From: Asterias rubens
Lineage: Eukaryota > Echinodermata > Asteroidea > Forcipulatida > Asteriidae
NCBI RefSeq assembly: GCF_902459465.1
Contig: NW_022985738.1
Span: 26,621 to 90,620 of the forward strand
DNA length: 64,000 nucleotides
Direction of reading: 5' to 3'
Positions 30,301 to 36,200 of this stretch are shown here, piece by piece. The first letter of the stretch is position 1, and each line of letters starts with the position of its first letter. The notes below the pieces were generated by a model. That model saw only the letters and a program-made list of their open reading frames with translations. It searched no databases and had not been told where the DNA came from. Both the position numbers and the translations under genes were made by a program.

Positions 30301-33162
30301 AGGCAACGTTTCGAAGAAACGTGCGGGAGATGTTTAGGGAACAGACAATTGTAACGTTGTTGCAACGTTTGGTATAAGTTATAATGTAACATGACGAAAC
30401 TGCAACCTTCATGCAACGTTGCGACAAAACGTGGAAGCAATGTTCCAAAGCAATGTACAACTAAAACGTTGTTGCAACGTTGAATATACGTCAGCATGTA
30501 ACATGACGAAAGCGCAACCTTCCAGCAACATTGCGGCAGAACTTTCTAGCAATGTTGCGATACAACGTCACCATTTAACGTTGTTGCAACATTGTGTGAA
30601 CGTTACTAGGTAACATGACGAAACCGCAACCTGCAGGCAACGTTGCAGTAAGGTCGTGTGTTAGCTGGGTTATTATTTCCCACTAAAATTTTTGACAAAA
30701 GGAATACAGCGCCCCAGGCCCAGTCTAGTCACTGGGTCTAATTAATTGATTCTATCAATCATCATCATGTCATGTGGTCTACTCTGCAAAGTTGCTTAAT
30801 AAAATAAGTGACTGATTTATCAACGTACAAAGTTGGTCTGTGGCACCATCCATGATAATGTGACCATGGTGGCAGTGCTTTTAAAGTAAAGTATGACTAA
30901 AACTTAATTGATCAAATTATTCGTTTCAACCATGCATACCACTAGTGTTTTTAGTACCACTACACAGAGTAAAGAGGATAAATTCTTTTCAACTCGACAA
31001 ATTCGTCGTGGTGCACTCTGTAGTGTAAAAACTGTAGTGTAACTTGTATGGAGGTAGAAATGTGGCCGTTATTTATGACATTGGTAGCTGGAATTCTACT
31101 AAACTTAAACCTAATCATGACCTTATCATAATCTTAATGATGCCACCCATACATAAAGATGAGTGAATACCACGAAATATTGAATAATGATTGTTATTAA
31201 GCATGGTTAAAGAAAGCAACGAAAGGACGACATACCCCTCTTTTCTGCATGCTGTGCAAAAAAACAAGATGATGGCCATCCGCCAGCTCACTCAACAGAA
31301 AGTTTCAATAGAGGGCGCACAATAATGCAATACCACACGGCTTCCTTTTCCCGATTTTTGTTTCGTTTGTTTGGTGATGAGTGATGTTTTGTTTTGTATA
31401 GTTTGTTCGAGTCGTTTTAAAGACAACTTACCACTTTCACATGTATTAATCTTGGAGCATTGCCTTGGTCCCCATCCTGCGAAGGGAGCTGGGTGTAAAA
31501 TCAAATACAATTCAAAAGATGGTTAAGCATCCGTCATTATTTCATCTTTCAATTTTTATTAAGGCCCCCTCTGTAAGTGCCAACAACTTGCTTCGCAAAA
31601 AGTCATGCTAAAGCAGATAGGTTGAGATAGGTTACCAGTCAAAATGCATTCATAATACTCTTTACATTACATGCTGTGACTGGTACACGCTCATTTCTTG
31701 CTCAGCAATAAAAACAAGTTGCTATATAAGCACAGGTTCAATTTTTTTTGGGAAAAAGGTAGGGCATACAGAATATTAGACTTTGCTTTGTTCCCTGACT
31801 CAAAATGTCATTCGCATATTGACCCATATGACCTTAAAAAATTAGCGCCGAAAAGCCTCGTGATCCGCTCCCCCCCCCCCCCCCCCCCGCTACCACCAAC
31901 CATGGTGCATGTTCTTTCTCCATCAACACTAAACCGAGCTAGCTTCCACGCAGCCGCACAAGGCAGAACGAACTGGCGCCTCGATTGCGCAACTTTCGCC
32001 TGGCATCAGCTGTTCAATGTAAACAAATCGGGGTCGCCCTCTCAAAAGTCAAAGTGTCCTCCCACCAAAGTAGAGAACAAAGTAACAGCGATTGATTGGA
32101 TTTGCTTTGCGCACTGGGGATTATTCCAGTGACTAGTTTCAGACAAAGAATCATCATTTACGTCTATTTCGACAATGACTTGAGATGAAAGTTTTAGCAC
32201 CACACAAAGACCTTCCTCAATGAGAAAACATACTCTTGGGATATAAGATAAAATAATTATGTTTTCCAAAAACATCGACGGAGCGCTTGAAAAGTTTCGC
32301 GATCACATGCTTTGTTTCTCAAAAATTGTTTATGTAATGTGGCTTCTGGGTCAATTGACTTTGCAATCATGACGTCACTTATATCAGTGATCAAAAGATT
32401 AACCGACTGACTTATTGACCGATCCGAGACAATGGACAAAGAGTAGTAGATGACCGACGTTTTTTTATTTCCCACAGGCGTTTATACACTGTTCAGTCAC
32501 GACGCATTAATTTCACAGTAGATCTCCTCAAGAACAGTAAAGACCTCCTCAAGAACAGTAAAGACCTCCTCAAGAACAGTCTCCTCGGGAAATTCATTTA
32601 CGATTTTAAGATCCCTTGGGAAATATTATCTCACTTCCTTGGGAAATATTATCTCACTTCCCTCGGAAATAAGACAAAGGTTAGGTTGGACTCCTCCGTC
32701 CGTCGTTGCAACGCGCCAAGATCGCAATTATTATGCTATTGAGCGGGGTTTGTTTGGGTCAGCGACCACTTGTTTGGCATGACACCGGGCGGGATAGGGT
32801 TATTTAGGTTAGTGAATGCCTTTGTTTACAAGTCTCTGTGCATGGTTGCACTTTTACTTTTAAAAAAGAAAAAAAGGTGGCCTATTAAACCGAGATGAAA
32901 AAAACAAACCAAAAAACAAACATTTTTTTGGTGAACAAAAAACTTGGAAAACAGGAAAATTTAGTTGAAGAAAAAAACCCAGGAAGATTGCAAAAAACAA
33001 AATAATTGTTTTGATTTGTGCACGCAGGCAGTCGGGATGAACATTGAATGTAACTTGATATTAATTATAGATAAATTATCGGAAGAGAAATGAAATGGCT
33101 TACCCGCAAATGTTCCAGCGACACACGCTAGAAGCAACCATGCACGATTTCAACAGCTCCAT
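219..33162 (-). CDS. Large lipid transfer protein (apolipoprotein B/apolipophorin-like), 27 exons, C-terminus beyond the left edge
   Basis: Secreted carrier of the LLTP superfamily (apoB, apolipophorin, vitellogenin, MTP), which binds lipid in a large beta-sheet cavity and circulates as a lipoprotein. Seen: a hydrophobic signal segment (LLLACVAGTFA); an N-terminal module opening with YEEGKTYTYNYHAES; cysteine pairs typical of the N-sheet; a helical-repeat region (exons 7-12) closing with DPRKFSRN, a recognisable LLTP landmark; then long beta-rich segments with N-glycosylation sequons, including a 724-codon exon. About 2,240 codons are visible with no stop, already longer than ordinary vitellogenins, and there is no polyserine phosvitin or vWF-D segment in view. 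I therefore favour an apolipophorin/apoB-type member over a yolk vitellogenin. Exons join in phase throughout except inside exon 1, between 12 and 13, and between 26 and 27. A TATA box lies just upstream of exon 1. Confidence 0.88.
564..741 (-). CDS. LLTP exon 26
   Basis: Starts SNNPMHEMLLTGQFEDRSYA in phase 0 and ends IAHINP in phase 1 at GTCAGT. This phase does not fit the only evident acceptor of exon 27. Confidence 0.78.
852..978 (-). CDS. LLTP exon 25
   Basis: Encodes FNFLNNNKAIVLGMEGEALL and FEIKWDKVLKKYSIT. Enters in phase 2 and leaves in phase 0. Donor GTAAGT. Confidence 0.82.
1090..1345 (-). mobile_element. SINE-B-like copy
   Basis: Contains ATAGCGCTTTAACACGCC, GCACCATGTAATGGTTTACA and CTTCTCTCTTCGATAGGTGC, the same modules as at 21300-21665. 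Confidence 0.6.
1899..2104 (-). CDS. LLTP exon 24
   Basis: Encodes DIQATLDAAVQLENTIFSTS and VRHPITGLDMST. Phase 0 in, phase 2 out. Acceptor TTTGCAG, donor GTAAGT. Confidence 0.82.
2460..2840 (+). mobile_element. MITE family 1, full copy
   Basis: About 380 bases with inverted ends AGGCAGTGGACACTATTGG / CCAATAGTGTCCAGTGTCT, flanked by TTAA on both sides. The TTAA flanks and short ends suggest a piggyBac-type non-autonomous element. The internal hairpin contains GAGACCTCAAGTTTAGAATT and its near inverse. At least 18 copies or fragments are in this window. Confidence 0.85.
2887..3006 (-). CDS. LLTP exon 23
   Basis: 40 codons, phase 0: INVMDNMDESIMMLAGSYSL, then RRATLTFSRRNHQ. Acceptor TGTCAG, donor GTAAGT. 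Confidence 0.82.
3308..3532. mobile_element. Foldback MITE with about 95-base arms
   Basis: AAACCGTTTG, AAAGATGTTTTAAAAGTAGA and ATGCCTCGAAATTG on the left are mirrored on the right (CAATTTCGAGGCAT, TCTACTTTTATAACATCTTT). Confidence 0.75.
3717..3857. mobile_element. Short MITE with GGGTCGATTTCA ends
   Basis: Ends GGGTCGATTTCAAAAAGC and CTCTTTGTAAAATCGGCCCC are near inverses. Related fragments are at about 2160-2250 and 40330-40490. Confidence 0.6.
3899..4225 (-). CDS. LLTP exon 22
   Basis: 109 codons, phase 0, starting MNLMCNWDKNSPKKTADF after acceptor TAAACAG. Contains VRIVLIHPMNLEPLPKEIRV. Beta/helix-rich with no known domain that I recognise beyond LLTP-type character. Donor GTGAGT. Confidence 0.83.
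4321..4434. repeat. Exact 56-bp tandem duplication
   Basis: TGTTTGGGTCATTTCTCACT starts at 4321 and again at 4377 with an identical following sequence. The unit is itself a piece of a dispersed repeat. Confidence 0.9.
4708..6879 (-). CDS. LLTP exon 21: 2,172-base beta-rich exon with GC donor
   Basis: 724 uninterrupted codons with many N-glycosylation sequons and alternating polar/hydrophobic strands, analogous to the oversized lipid-binding exon of vertebrate apoB. It joins exon 20 in phase 0 at acceptor TTTTCAG. The 3' junction works only as ATG|GCAAGT, a GC-AG intron; the nearby GT would put exon 22 in a frame with an immediate stop. Confidence 0.88.
7696..7857 (-). CDS. LLTP exon 20: beta-rich region
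   Basis: 54 codons, phase 0, containing HTEWDLKTEWTFSRFPLLSF and a Cys pair (LCYRYNGEEC). Donor GTAACC, acceptor TGCAG. Confidence 0.85.
7913..8220 (+). mobile_element. MITE family 1, shortened copy
   Basis: Both ends present (AAAGGCACTGGACACTATTG and GTGTCCAATGCCTTTAA) with internal deletions. Confidence 0.8.
8326..8540 (-). CDS. LLTP exon 19: beta-rich region
   Basis: Encodes LRYSTDLQISGRYVNLNVSA and repeated strand-loop-strand units with sequons NVS and NKT. Enters in phase 1, leaves in phase 0. Confidence 0.85.
8578..8665 (+). mobile_element. MITE family 1, internal fragment
   Basis: The CTGTTGATAGTATAAAACAT block is fused directly to AAGCATCTGAAAGC, so the middle is deleted. Confidence 0.6.
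9299..9574 (-). CDS. LLTP exon 18: beta-rich region
   Basis: 92 codons beginning GKMFNDELLRKLEVALTMD. Alternating hydrophobic strands, phase 1 at both ends. Acceptor TATACAG, donor GTGAGA. Confidence 0.85.
9720..9820. repeat. Dispersed repeat with (AAT)n and GGCGCCGGTC
   Basis: An (AAT)n tract, then CATTCAAAGGCGCCGGTC. The same order recurs at 34320-34430. Confidence 0.6.
10081..10246 (-). CDS. LLTP exon 17: beta-rich region
   Basis: Encodes RTFQLDFTYNRNEKDMSLNV ('F.YN....S..V' strand pattern). Acceptor GTCGCAG, donor GTATGT, ends in phase 1. Confidence 0.86.
10872..10985 (-). CDS. LLTP exon 16: beta-sheet
   Basis: 38 codons, phase 0: KGTPMYPLTGPGRMLVTIEK. This is the 'YPLTG' loop and next strand found after the Cys-pair strand in apolipophorins and apoB. 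Confidence 0.88.
11631..11784 (-). CDS. LLTP exon 15: beta-sheet with Cys pair
   Basis: Encodes YCSGSGITKYFGVQVCSELA, matching the conserved 'C....YFG..VC' strand pair of apoB/vitellogenin-type proteins. Enters in phase 2, leaves in phase 0. Confidence 0.88.
12355..12520 (-). mobile_element. SINE-A, tRNA-derived
   Basis: On the minus strand GGCAACTTCGGTAGTCTAG, GGTAAGACACTGCTC (A-box side) and GGGTTCGAATCCC (B box) form a degenerate tRNA head. It is followed by a tail with GTGTTAGCACTGTATACTCG (as the plus-strand inverse). Not a functional tRNA gene. Confidence 0.7.
12552..12734 (-). CDS. LLTP exon 14: beta-sheet
   Basis: Enters and leaves in phase 2. Encodes alternating strands such as AAVEISTSMEVMARTTRSG and FELKLDVPEKKQNIIDVR. 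Acceptor TTCAG, donor GTAGGG. Confidence 0.86.
12811..13108. mobile_element. Foldback MITE, 298 bases
   Basis: The left arm (TAAAGGATCCGGGTACTTTT onward, with CCACAGATTTACATTAAAC) is matched by its inverse on the right, ending ACCCTTTA. The arms are about 85 bases. A fragment of the same end is at 40244-40300. Confidence 0.8.
13450..13775 (-). mobile_element. MITE family 1, old reverse copy
   Basis: Diverged reverse-oriented copy with GAGGGAGCCGTTTCTCACAA and TTTTGAGTAATAAC. Confidence 0.7.
13823..14040 (-). CDS. LLTP exon 13: lipid-cavity beta-sheet
   Basis: Begins MLMSLAKEQTHEIIK and contains SIPTVIGLPLKLAINGTVS, the 'P(T)..GLPL.L...G' strand that starts the second large beta-sheet in LLTPs. 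Ends in phase 2. Confidence 0.87.
14109..14487 (+). mobile_element. MITE family 1, full copy
   Basis: Full length, starting TTAAAGGCAGTGGACA and ending GTGTCTAGTGTCTTCAAG. It occupies the interval where LLTP coding exons seem to be missing. Confidence 0.85.
14580..14960 (+). mobile_element. MITE family 1 fragments with nested SINE-A piece
   Basis: Degraded family-1 blocks surround a SINE-A tail (GGTTTTACCCTTATACAGTG, CTCGGTACTTTCCC) near 14786-14860. Confidence 0.6.
14974..15006 (-). CDS. Possible fragment of a missing LLTP exon
   Basis: A short open stretch FYEALFYEDHK ends at a good donor (AAG|GTGAGT) in phase 0, which suits exon 13. Its 5' side runs into a (TTATG)n microsatellite with no usable acceptor in a phase compatible with exon 12. 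It may be the 3' remnant of an exon disrupted by repeat expansion or deletion, or chance. Confidence 0.3.
15014..15043. repeat. (TTATG)n microsatellite
   Basis: Five TTATG units abut the short LLTP-like open stretch at 14974-15006 on its acceptor side. Confidence 0.9.
15055..15248. mobile_element. MITE with GGGCCCAACTTCATAAAGC ends
   Basis: Terminal inverted repeats GGGCCCAACTTCATAAAGC / GCTTTATGAAATTTGGCCC. Related material is at about 48100-48360. Confidence 0.75.
15271..15432 (-). CDS. LLTP exon 12: end of helical domain
   Basis: Encodes VGSYVWTHLSNLNETTDP and later DPRKFSRNVELSWYN, the strongly conserved end of the helical module. Donor GTACGT, phase 1. The 5' edge of this exon is partly duplicated about 107 bases upstream in the intron. 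The exon that should follow is not found in the next 1.2 kb. Confidence 0.88.
15492..15577 (-). pseudogene. Partial duplicate of LLTP exon 12 5' edge
   Basis: A diverged copy of the acceptor and first 16 codons of exon 12, shifted about 107 bases upstream. It reads VGSYVWSHLSNLNET and then hits TGA. The acceptor (CTCTGAAG) is intact but the segment is not usable as an exon. Confidence 0.6.
16109..16253 (-). CDS. LLTP exon 11: helical domain
   Basis: Encodes QTYALAMYKNQHFDSELRIA and AAYRAVMTCPSENIM, matching the 'D.ELRIAAY...M.CP' landmark of LLTPs. Ends in phase 1, joining exon 12 across a Val codon. Confidence 0.89.
16323..16681 (-). mobile_element. MITE family 1, near full copy
   Basis: Both ends (GCACTGGACACTTTTGG and GGTGTCCAGTGCCTTT) in LLTP intron 10. 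Confidence 0.75.
16751..16915 (-). CDS. LLTP exon 10: helical domain
   Basis: 55 codons, phase 0. MLMALKALTNIRRLT and RTEIRVAALDLVRRLPC are typical paired helices of the lipid-transfer module ('R.AA...LRR.PC' type). Acceptor ATTAG after an (AAT)n tract, donor GTGAGT. Confidence 0.87.
16959..17045. repeat. Partial duplication of exon 9/intron 9 junction
   Basis: This stretch matches 17126-17217: the TAATC-rich tract, the intron start, the donor and the last bases of exon 9, with scattered substitutions. It creates possible mini-exon 9b. Confidence 0.8.
17008..17055 (-). CDS. Possible duplicated LLTP mini-exon 9b
   Basis: A 48-base open segment between a TTAACTTAG acceptor-like site and a GTATGA donor, encoding LFVFDCTPTDEVPTLK. 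The last 13 residues copy the end of exon 9 with one Glu-to-Asp change. It is phase 0 at both ends, so inclusion would add 16 residues in frame. It may be an unused relic of a local duplication. Confidence 0.35.
17180..17368 (-). CDS. LLTP exon 9: helical domain
   Basis: 63 codons in phase 0, ending FDCTPTEEVPTLK before GTAATA. The 3' end of this exon, with its donor and flanking intron, is duplicated about 170 bases downstream (see 17008-17055). Confidence 0.87.
17757..17949 (-). CDS. LLTP exon 8: helical domain
   Basis: Encodes EVFRDALQMCETTPS and ASEDEAVIKAFKTTRAM, helical-repeat segments of the lipid-transfer module. Acceptor TTTCACAG, donor GTGAGC, ends in phase 0. Confidence 0.87.
18196..19252. 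repeat. 62-bp minisatellite, about 17 units
   Basis: Units starting GGTACTGACGGAGTC repeat every 62 bases, verified from line positions (for example 18258 and 18320, then on to 19250). The first nine units alternate three variants (GGCC, GATTTCTA/ACCG, GGTT types) and so form a 186-base higher-order period; later units are nearly identical. Part of the unit (ACTAGCTTGCTCTA) also occurs singly at 16029-16062, a likely source element. It lies in LLTP intron 7. Confidence 0.95.
19267..19513 (-). CDS. LLTP exon 7: start of helical domain
   Basis: Encodes amphipathic helices such as LFSNLVTEMRKIETLDGM and LREFVEGQSEGLV, the start of the alpha-helical superhelix. The donor GTAAGT at 19261-19266 lies about 10 bases from the end of the 62-bp minisatellite. 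It ends in phase 2, joining exon 8 as GLV-EVFRDAL. Confidence 0.88.
19545..20150 (-). mobile_element. SINE-B-like expanded copy
   Basis: Modules ATAGCGCTTTATCACACCCC, TTTGTCCTGCAAGGTATGTG and TTCTCTTTAAGATAGATGCA, with extra inserted sequence and a poly-G run. Confidence 0.55.
20239..20428 (-). CDS. LLTP exon 6: end of beta-barrel
   Basis: Encodes PLFNILECSQKCEITYESN and ESSCVEQHTSKPFAREGSG, matching the SQ-C-Y landmark and the following 'C.E.H.F.PFS' region of apoB-type N-domains. It ends in phase 1, joining exon 7 across AGC. Confidence 0.87.
21126..21269 (-). CDS. LLTP exon 5: N-terminal beta-barrel
   Basis: 48 codons in phase 0, starting TDVTGKCSATF. The KC/NC cysteines match the 'G.C...F' strand after the KRG motif in apoB-like proteins. 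Donor GTGAGT. Confidence 0.86.
21300..21665 (-). mobile_element. SINE-B-like composite copy
   Basis: Shares CCTGCAAGGTATGTG, GCACCATGTAATGGTTTACA, CAGCCAATCAAACCA and TTTTCGATAAGTGC with the copies at 1090-1345 and 19545-20150. Confidence 0.6.
22082..22339 (-). CDS. LLTP exon 4: N-terminal beta-barrel
   Basis: 86 codons, phase 0 on both sides. Contains RFAFHDGIVTDVCP followed by LNFKRGFLSAIQ, the LLTP pattern in which a 'W.LN.KRG..S..Q' strand follows a Cys-containing strand. Donor GTAAGA, acceptor AACAG. Confidence 0.88.
22726..22880 (-). CDS. LLTP exon 3: start of N-terminal beta-barrel
   Basis: Encodes RYEEGKTYTYNYHAES and, further on, VISPCELTLQ. Both resemble the opening strands of the apoB/vitellogenin N-terminal domain in spacing and chemistry. 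Acceptor TTGCAG, donor GTAGGT. The intron upstream is about 8.5 kb and holds the 5.24-kb foldback-like element. Confidence 0.88.
23885..24250 (+). mobile_element. MITE family 1, full copy
   Basis: TTAAAGGCAGTGGACACTAT to GTGTCCAGTGTCTTTAA, inserted in or beside a SINE-B copy. Confidence 0.85.
24468..24864 (-). mobile_element. MITE family 1, full reverse copy
   Basis: ACACTAGACACTATTGGTAA to AGTGCACTGCCTTTGAG. Confidence 0.8.
25273..25427 (+). mobile_element. MITE family 1, left half interrupted by the foldback element
   Basis: The copy runs from TTAAAGGGAAGGTACACG to TTTTTGAGAAAGAGGTT and stops where CCCAGCTAAC begins. A short possible continuation (TTATTTCCCACTAAAATTTT) resumes after 30669. 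Confidence 0.7.
25439..25970. repeat. ACGTTG tandem array, left arm
   Basis: Two units of about 241 bases, each beginning AAAACGTTGCGAGAACGTTG and studded with ACGTTG/CAACGT words. The second unit is more diverged. Confidence 0.85.
26235..27173 (-). other. Two exon-like segments in the foldback core
   Basis: Minus strand: TTTTACAG|TGAAAATT to TTTG|GTAAGT near 27,090-27,170 encodes a basic stretch (KIKSKRESTSVRYRRRDDVG). TTTTACAG|ATCTTG near 26,340 encodes ILCFSDKDNSINITINRR and onward. They join in phase 0, but the second has no clear donor. LLTP exons 2 and 3 join perfectly without them. They could be captured host exons, an alternative exon or chance. Product unknown. Confidence 0.3.
28030..28620. 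repeat. CTGCAG-rich tandem array, period about 193
   Basis: Three units anchored by ACTACAAGGATACTGC at 28051, 28243 and 28436. Each unit is rich in ACTGCAGTAA-like palindromes, so it can fold on itself. Confidence 0.85.
28609..28850. repeat. Direct repeat pair in element core
   Basis: About 64 bases starting TTGAATTTTAGCATCTTGTC at 28609 recur at 28786 with few changes. Confidence 0.8.
28850..30660. repeat. ACGTTG tandem array, right arm
   Basis: Units of about 333 bases are anchored by GAAGCAACGTTCCAA near 29440, 29766, 30101 and 30434, with more diverged units to the left. The open frames here are repeat translations in several frames, not genes. Confidence 0.88.
31432..31476 (-). CDS. 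LLTP exon 2
   Basis: A 45-base exon between a TTCGCAG acceptor and a GTAAGT donor. It encodes WGPRQCSKINTCES, a short Cys-containing segment between the signal peptide and the first beta-barrel strand. It enters and leaves in phase 1, so it joins exon 3 as CES-DLARYEEGK. Confidence 0.75.
33104..33162 (-). CDS. LLTP exon 1: signal peptide, with apparent 1-base frame break
   Basis: The ATG at 33162 (context gtcATGG) opens MELLKSC, but in that frame the exon reads through into TAA inside the intron. Shifting by one base near 33141 gives WLLLACVAGTFAG, a convincing signal peptide ending in phase 1 at a good donor (GTAAGC). That phase joins exon 2 exactly. No ATG exists in the second frame, because TGA precedes it. 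One surplus base (or two missing) in this sequence is the simplest reading; a polymorphism or sequencing error is possible. Confidence 0.7.
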
Positions 33163-33257
33163 GACGACGGCCAGTTAAAAACGCAGCCGTTCGATCCAGT
33201 TACCACTAGCTCAGAACTTTGAAAGAATTAATAATAGCTAGTTGCGAGACTGTAGAC

Positions 33258-33270
33258 TCTTTATATACCA
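33258..33270 (-). promoter_or_regulatory. LLTP TATA box
   Basis: On the minus strand TGGTATATAAAG lies about 100 bases upstream of the start codon. The expected transcription start is near 33,230, leaving a short 5' UTR. Confidence 0.6.
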
Positions 33271-36200
33271 CGGACTTTGACAGAGGCTACCCTGGGCTCC
33301 TTCCGATTATGCATTTCTCTATTGTGAACAACTGGCACAGAGTTCACGAGAACGAGTCGGCTACAGGCTTATGTTATCCCCTTGCTCCCCCAGTGCGGTG
33401 CACTAAGAGTTGATGAGGCTGTTACGGTTACTGGTCTTACTCCCTGAGAGAGCGAACAGATAGAGCAGCGCACAAGGATAGACTGTTAAATCAATCAATC
33501 CCTTTGTTAGAGGGCTATATTAATAAACAACTGTGACCCCACAGCAAGTTTGTTCCATTGTGTTGTGGTGAGGATGGTTTATATTATGCTTTCACTATGG
33601 ACATGACTGCCAGGTATAATGACATGAAATTCAATGTTAAATGCGTATATAAGAGAAAATGAAGAATAGAGCGAGGTTTTTTTAAAACTAAATGCAGGTA
33701 TCCATATAGGCTGACATATAAGACTAAGAGTTTAGCTCTTCGGTACCATTTTTTTTAAGCGCACCCCATACCATTTAAAAAGTATGAGAATTTATTGTTC
33801 TAGGTCAGAGGAGAAGTTGCCCCGTCCGTTCGTGGATCTACACCTAGACTCGCTAATTCTCTTTTCCTTCCTGGCCTAGTAATAACTGCAGATTGCTTAT
33901 ATAGATCGTTGTTTTGCATTTTCCTGTCAGAACTTGTCTGTATGGAAAAGTGAAAAACTTTGTATTACTTTAGTATAGGTGGTGCACGTTACGGTTCAGG
34001 TTTTAAAAGGGTTTGTACGTTATGACTCAGCTTTTGATATTTTGGGAAAAGTTTGGTTCTGGAATAAGATATATTACTTTTTTGTATTTTCTTCAAAAAA
34101 ATCATATTAATAAGTGTTACCCCAGTAACGCTTCTCAGATTGTTTAAAAAGGGAATATACTTCCTGTGTTTTTGCTCCAGAGTTTGAAACAAAAATTCAA
34201 TTTTATTCAGCTATAATGTTGGATTACCACAATCGAACAGTTCTTCAAGAGTGCACGACTCCGACCAATCCAATCCTATATAATTATCAATTTTATTATT
34301 GTTGATGAGACCGACCCATTCATAATAATAATAATAATAATAATAATAAAATAAAACACAGCATTAATTTGTAAGGCATGCCCTCTGTAAAAACATTCAA
34401 AGGCGCCGGTCGAGGTCAAAAAAGAAATCTCAGTGTTCAAAGGTCAATCTTCAATTGACCGAAATTGTGTCAACCTGACGAGGTTCCGAGTCAAAATCCA
34501 TTGTTTTTTTCACCAGGATCCGAGCCCAGAAATGGGTCCCAACGCGGGACCCGGAACCTAGGATCTTTATTCTGACCCGTTGTGAATGTATAGGCCTCCC
34601 GGATCCATTCCATAGAGCACGCACGGAGCAAGCTCACAGAGCATAGTTCGATGTGTTACAACTTTCTCTTTGCTTTTTGAGGGAGGTGAGCAGTTATTTT
34701 TATTTTCTTAAATTCAATATAAGGGGCCTAATTCCCAGTGTTTTACAAATAAGAGAAAAAGCTTGTCACTTTTTACATTATTTATTGATAGAGAAAACAC
34801 ACGAGTGAGAAAAAGTTTTGTTGTTAAGGTTCCTTGCTCTATGTGCAAACCAAACTCAACAGACATTACTAATTAAACTGGGGGGGGGGGGTGTTCCAAA
34901 GAAAAAACCAGCAATGTTAACCCATAAATCATTCTCAACAACAGTGTACTATAGGGCCTGCTGCTCTGAGCAATAGAACAACGAACGTAATTAGGCCTCC
35001 CACCCATAAAGAAAGGGCTATTGGTAAACTTCCACGTGCATGGAGTATTCTGGACGAGTTGGTACCATCATAGATTTGTTGGAGAGGTTTCGAAAGTACG
35101 GACCCCCCCTCCCCCCCTCACACGAGGGTAACGCAAATTGTCCTAACTGTTATGGCATGGGACACCCCGCCGCCGACTACTGCACATTACACACGCACAT
35201 TACTAGGGTTAACAAAAAAATAAGGTAATTGGCGACACTGAATGCCTAGGGCATACGTAGGCCTACTTATCAGACATTTATTTTCCTTCAAAATTACTAA
35301 AAAGCCCGGCATGTTGAATAGTGCAAGTAACAACCTAGCCTTGCTCAATAGTTGAATTTACGTGTCCATACACGTGGTGTACACGTGATGTACTCGTAGC
35401 TGGAAATACTCAATCATTATTTACAATCCTTGCTTTCATTTTACTGAAACCTGCATTAAGCCTTTTCGGCTGTTTACGAACTTGTGTACGTGGGATGGGG
35501 GAGGGATGGATGCCAGTTCAGCAGAACCATGGCAGGGCACACCTGTTGCGTTGACCTGTTGTCATTCTAAGTAACGGTTCTCATCAGACTCCAATCGTTC
35601 TTTAAAATTGATTAGAGTTTTTGAGAAAAAAATAATGGTAAACTCTGGTCTGATTTTGTGGGCGTGGTATCGAGGGGTCAATTTTAGGGGACACCTCGTC
35701 CCGCCCACCCACATCACCCGGGGGGGGGGGGGGTATTTGACTAAGCACACAAAATGCCACGAGCCTCCAGTTTCAAACAATTACACATAGTTTAAACATA
35801 TTTGTTTGTGTAGGCTAGAAACTGTTAATTTCAAAGGGGAGAGTGTCTTGGGAAATAATTATAATGCCCGGAACAATATAGGCCTTCGAATTTTGGGAAC
35901 ATCTCTTTATTAACTCAACCCCACGTACCGGCCGGAGATGACAACACCCGACCCCATTCTGACTGAAGGCAAAGTGAGACCGTACTCGGGAATCTTGTGG
36001 ACAATCGTTCAATGTTTCCCTCGGGGATTTTTGTTTTCTTTTTCAGTAGTACAGAATTGCCATTCTCAACAAAATCCCTGATTGTTGTTGAATCGATAAA
36101 AGAGAAAAAAAACTCCTAATAAAAAGCACCACGACAGTGGCAATGTTGATATACAGAACAAAAAAAGTGCTTCCCACAGTGGATGCAAAAACATGGCCGT

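Larger units (their letters stand above)
25428..30669. mobile_element. 5.24-kb foldback-like element with symmetric repeat arms
   Basis: Both ends carry CCCAGCTAAC as a short inverted repeat. Inward on each side come ACGTTG-rich tandem arrays (left 25439-25970, period about 241; right about 28850-30660, period about 333), then GCAGT-rich arrays (left 25970-26110; right 28030-28620, period about 193). A core of about 1.9 kb remains. This is the layout of foldback/Galileo-like DNA transposons. No transposase is recognised. It sits inside a broken copy of the common MITE in LLTP intron 2. Confidence 0.65.

Noticed and set aside
29222..30613. Overlapping open frames of 60-95 codons on both strands
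   Set aside because: They repeat with the period of the ACGTTG array and exist in several frames at once; they are translations of satellite DNA.
31698..32132. 144-codon plus-strand open frame
   Set aside because: It contains a long proline run from a poly-C tract and no recognisable domain; it overlaps LLTP intron 1 antisense.
219..33162. Vitellogenin (yolk protein) identity
   Set aside because: The N-terminal module is shared, but no phosvitin-like Ser run or vWF-D domain is visible and the protein is already longer than usual vitellogenins; the C-terminus outside the window could still change this.
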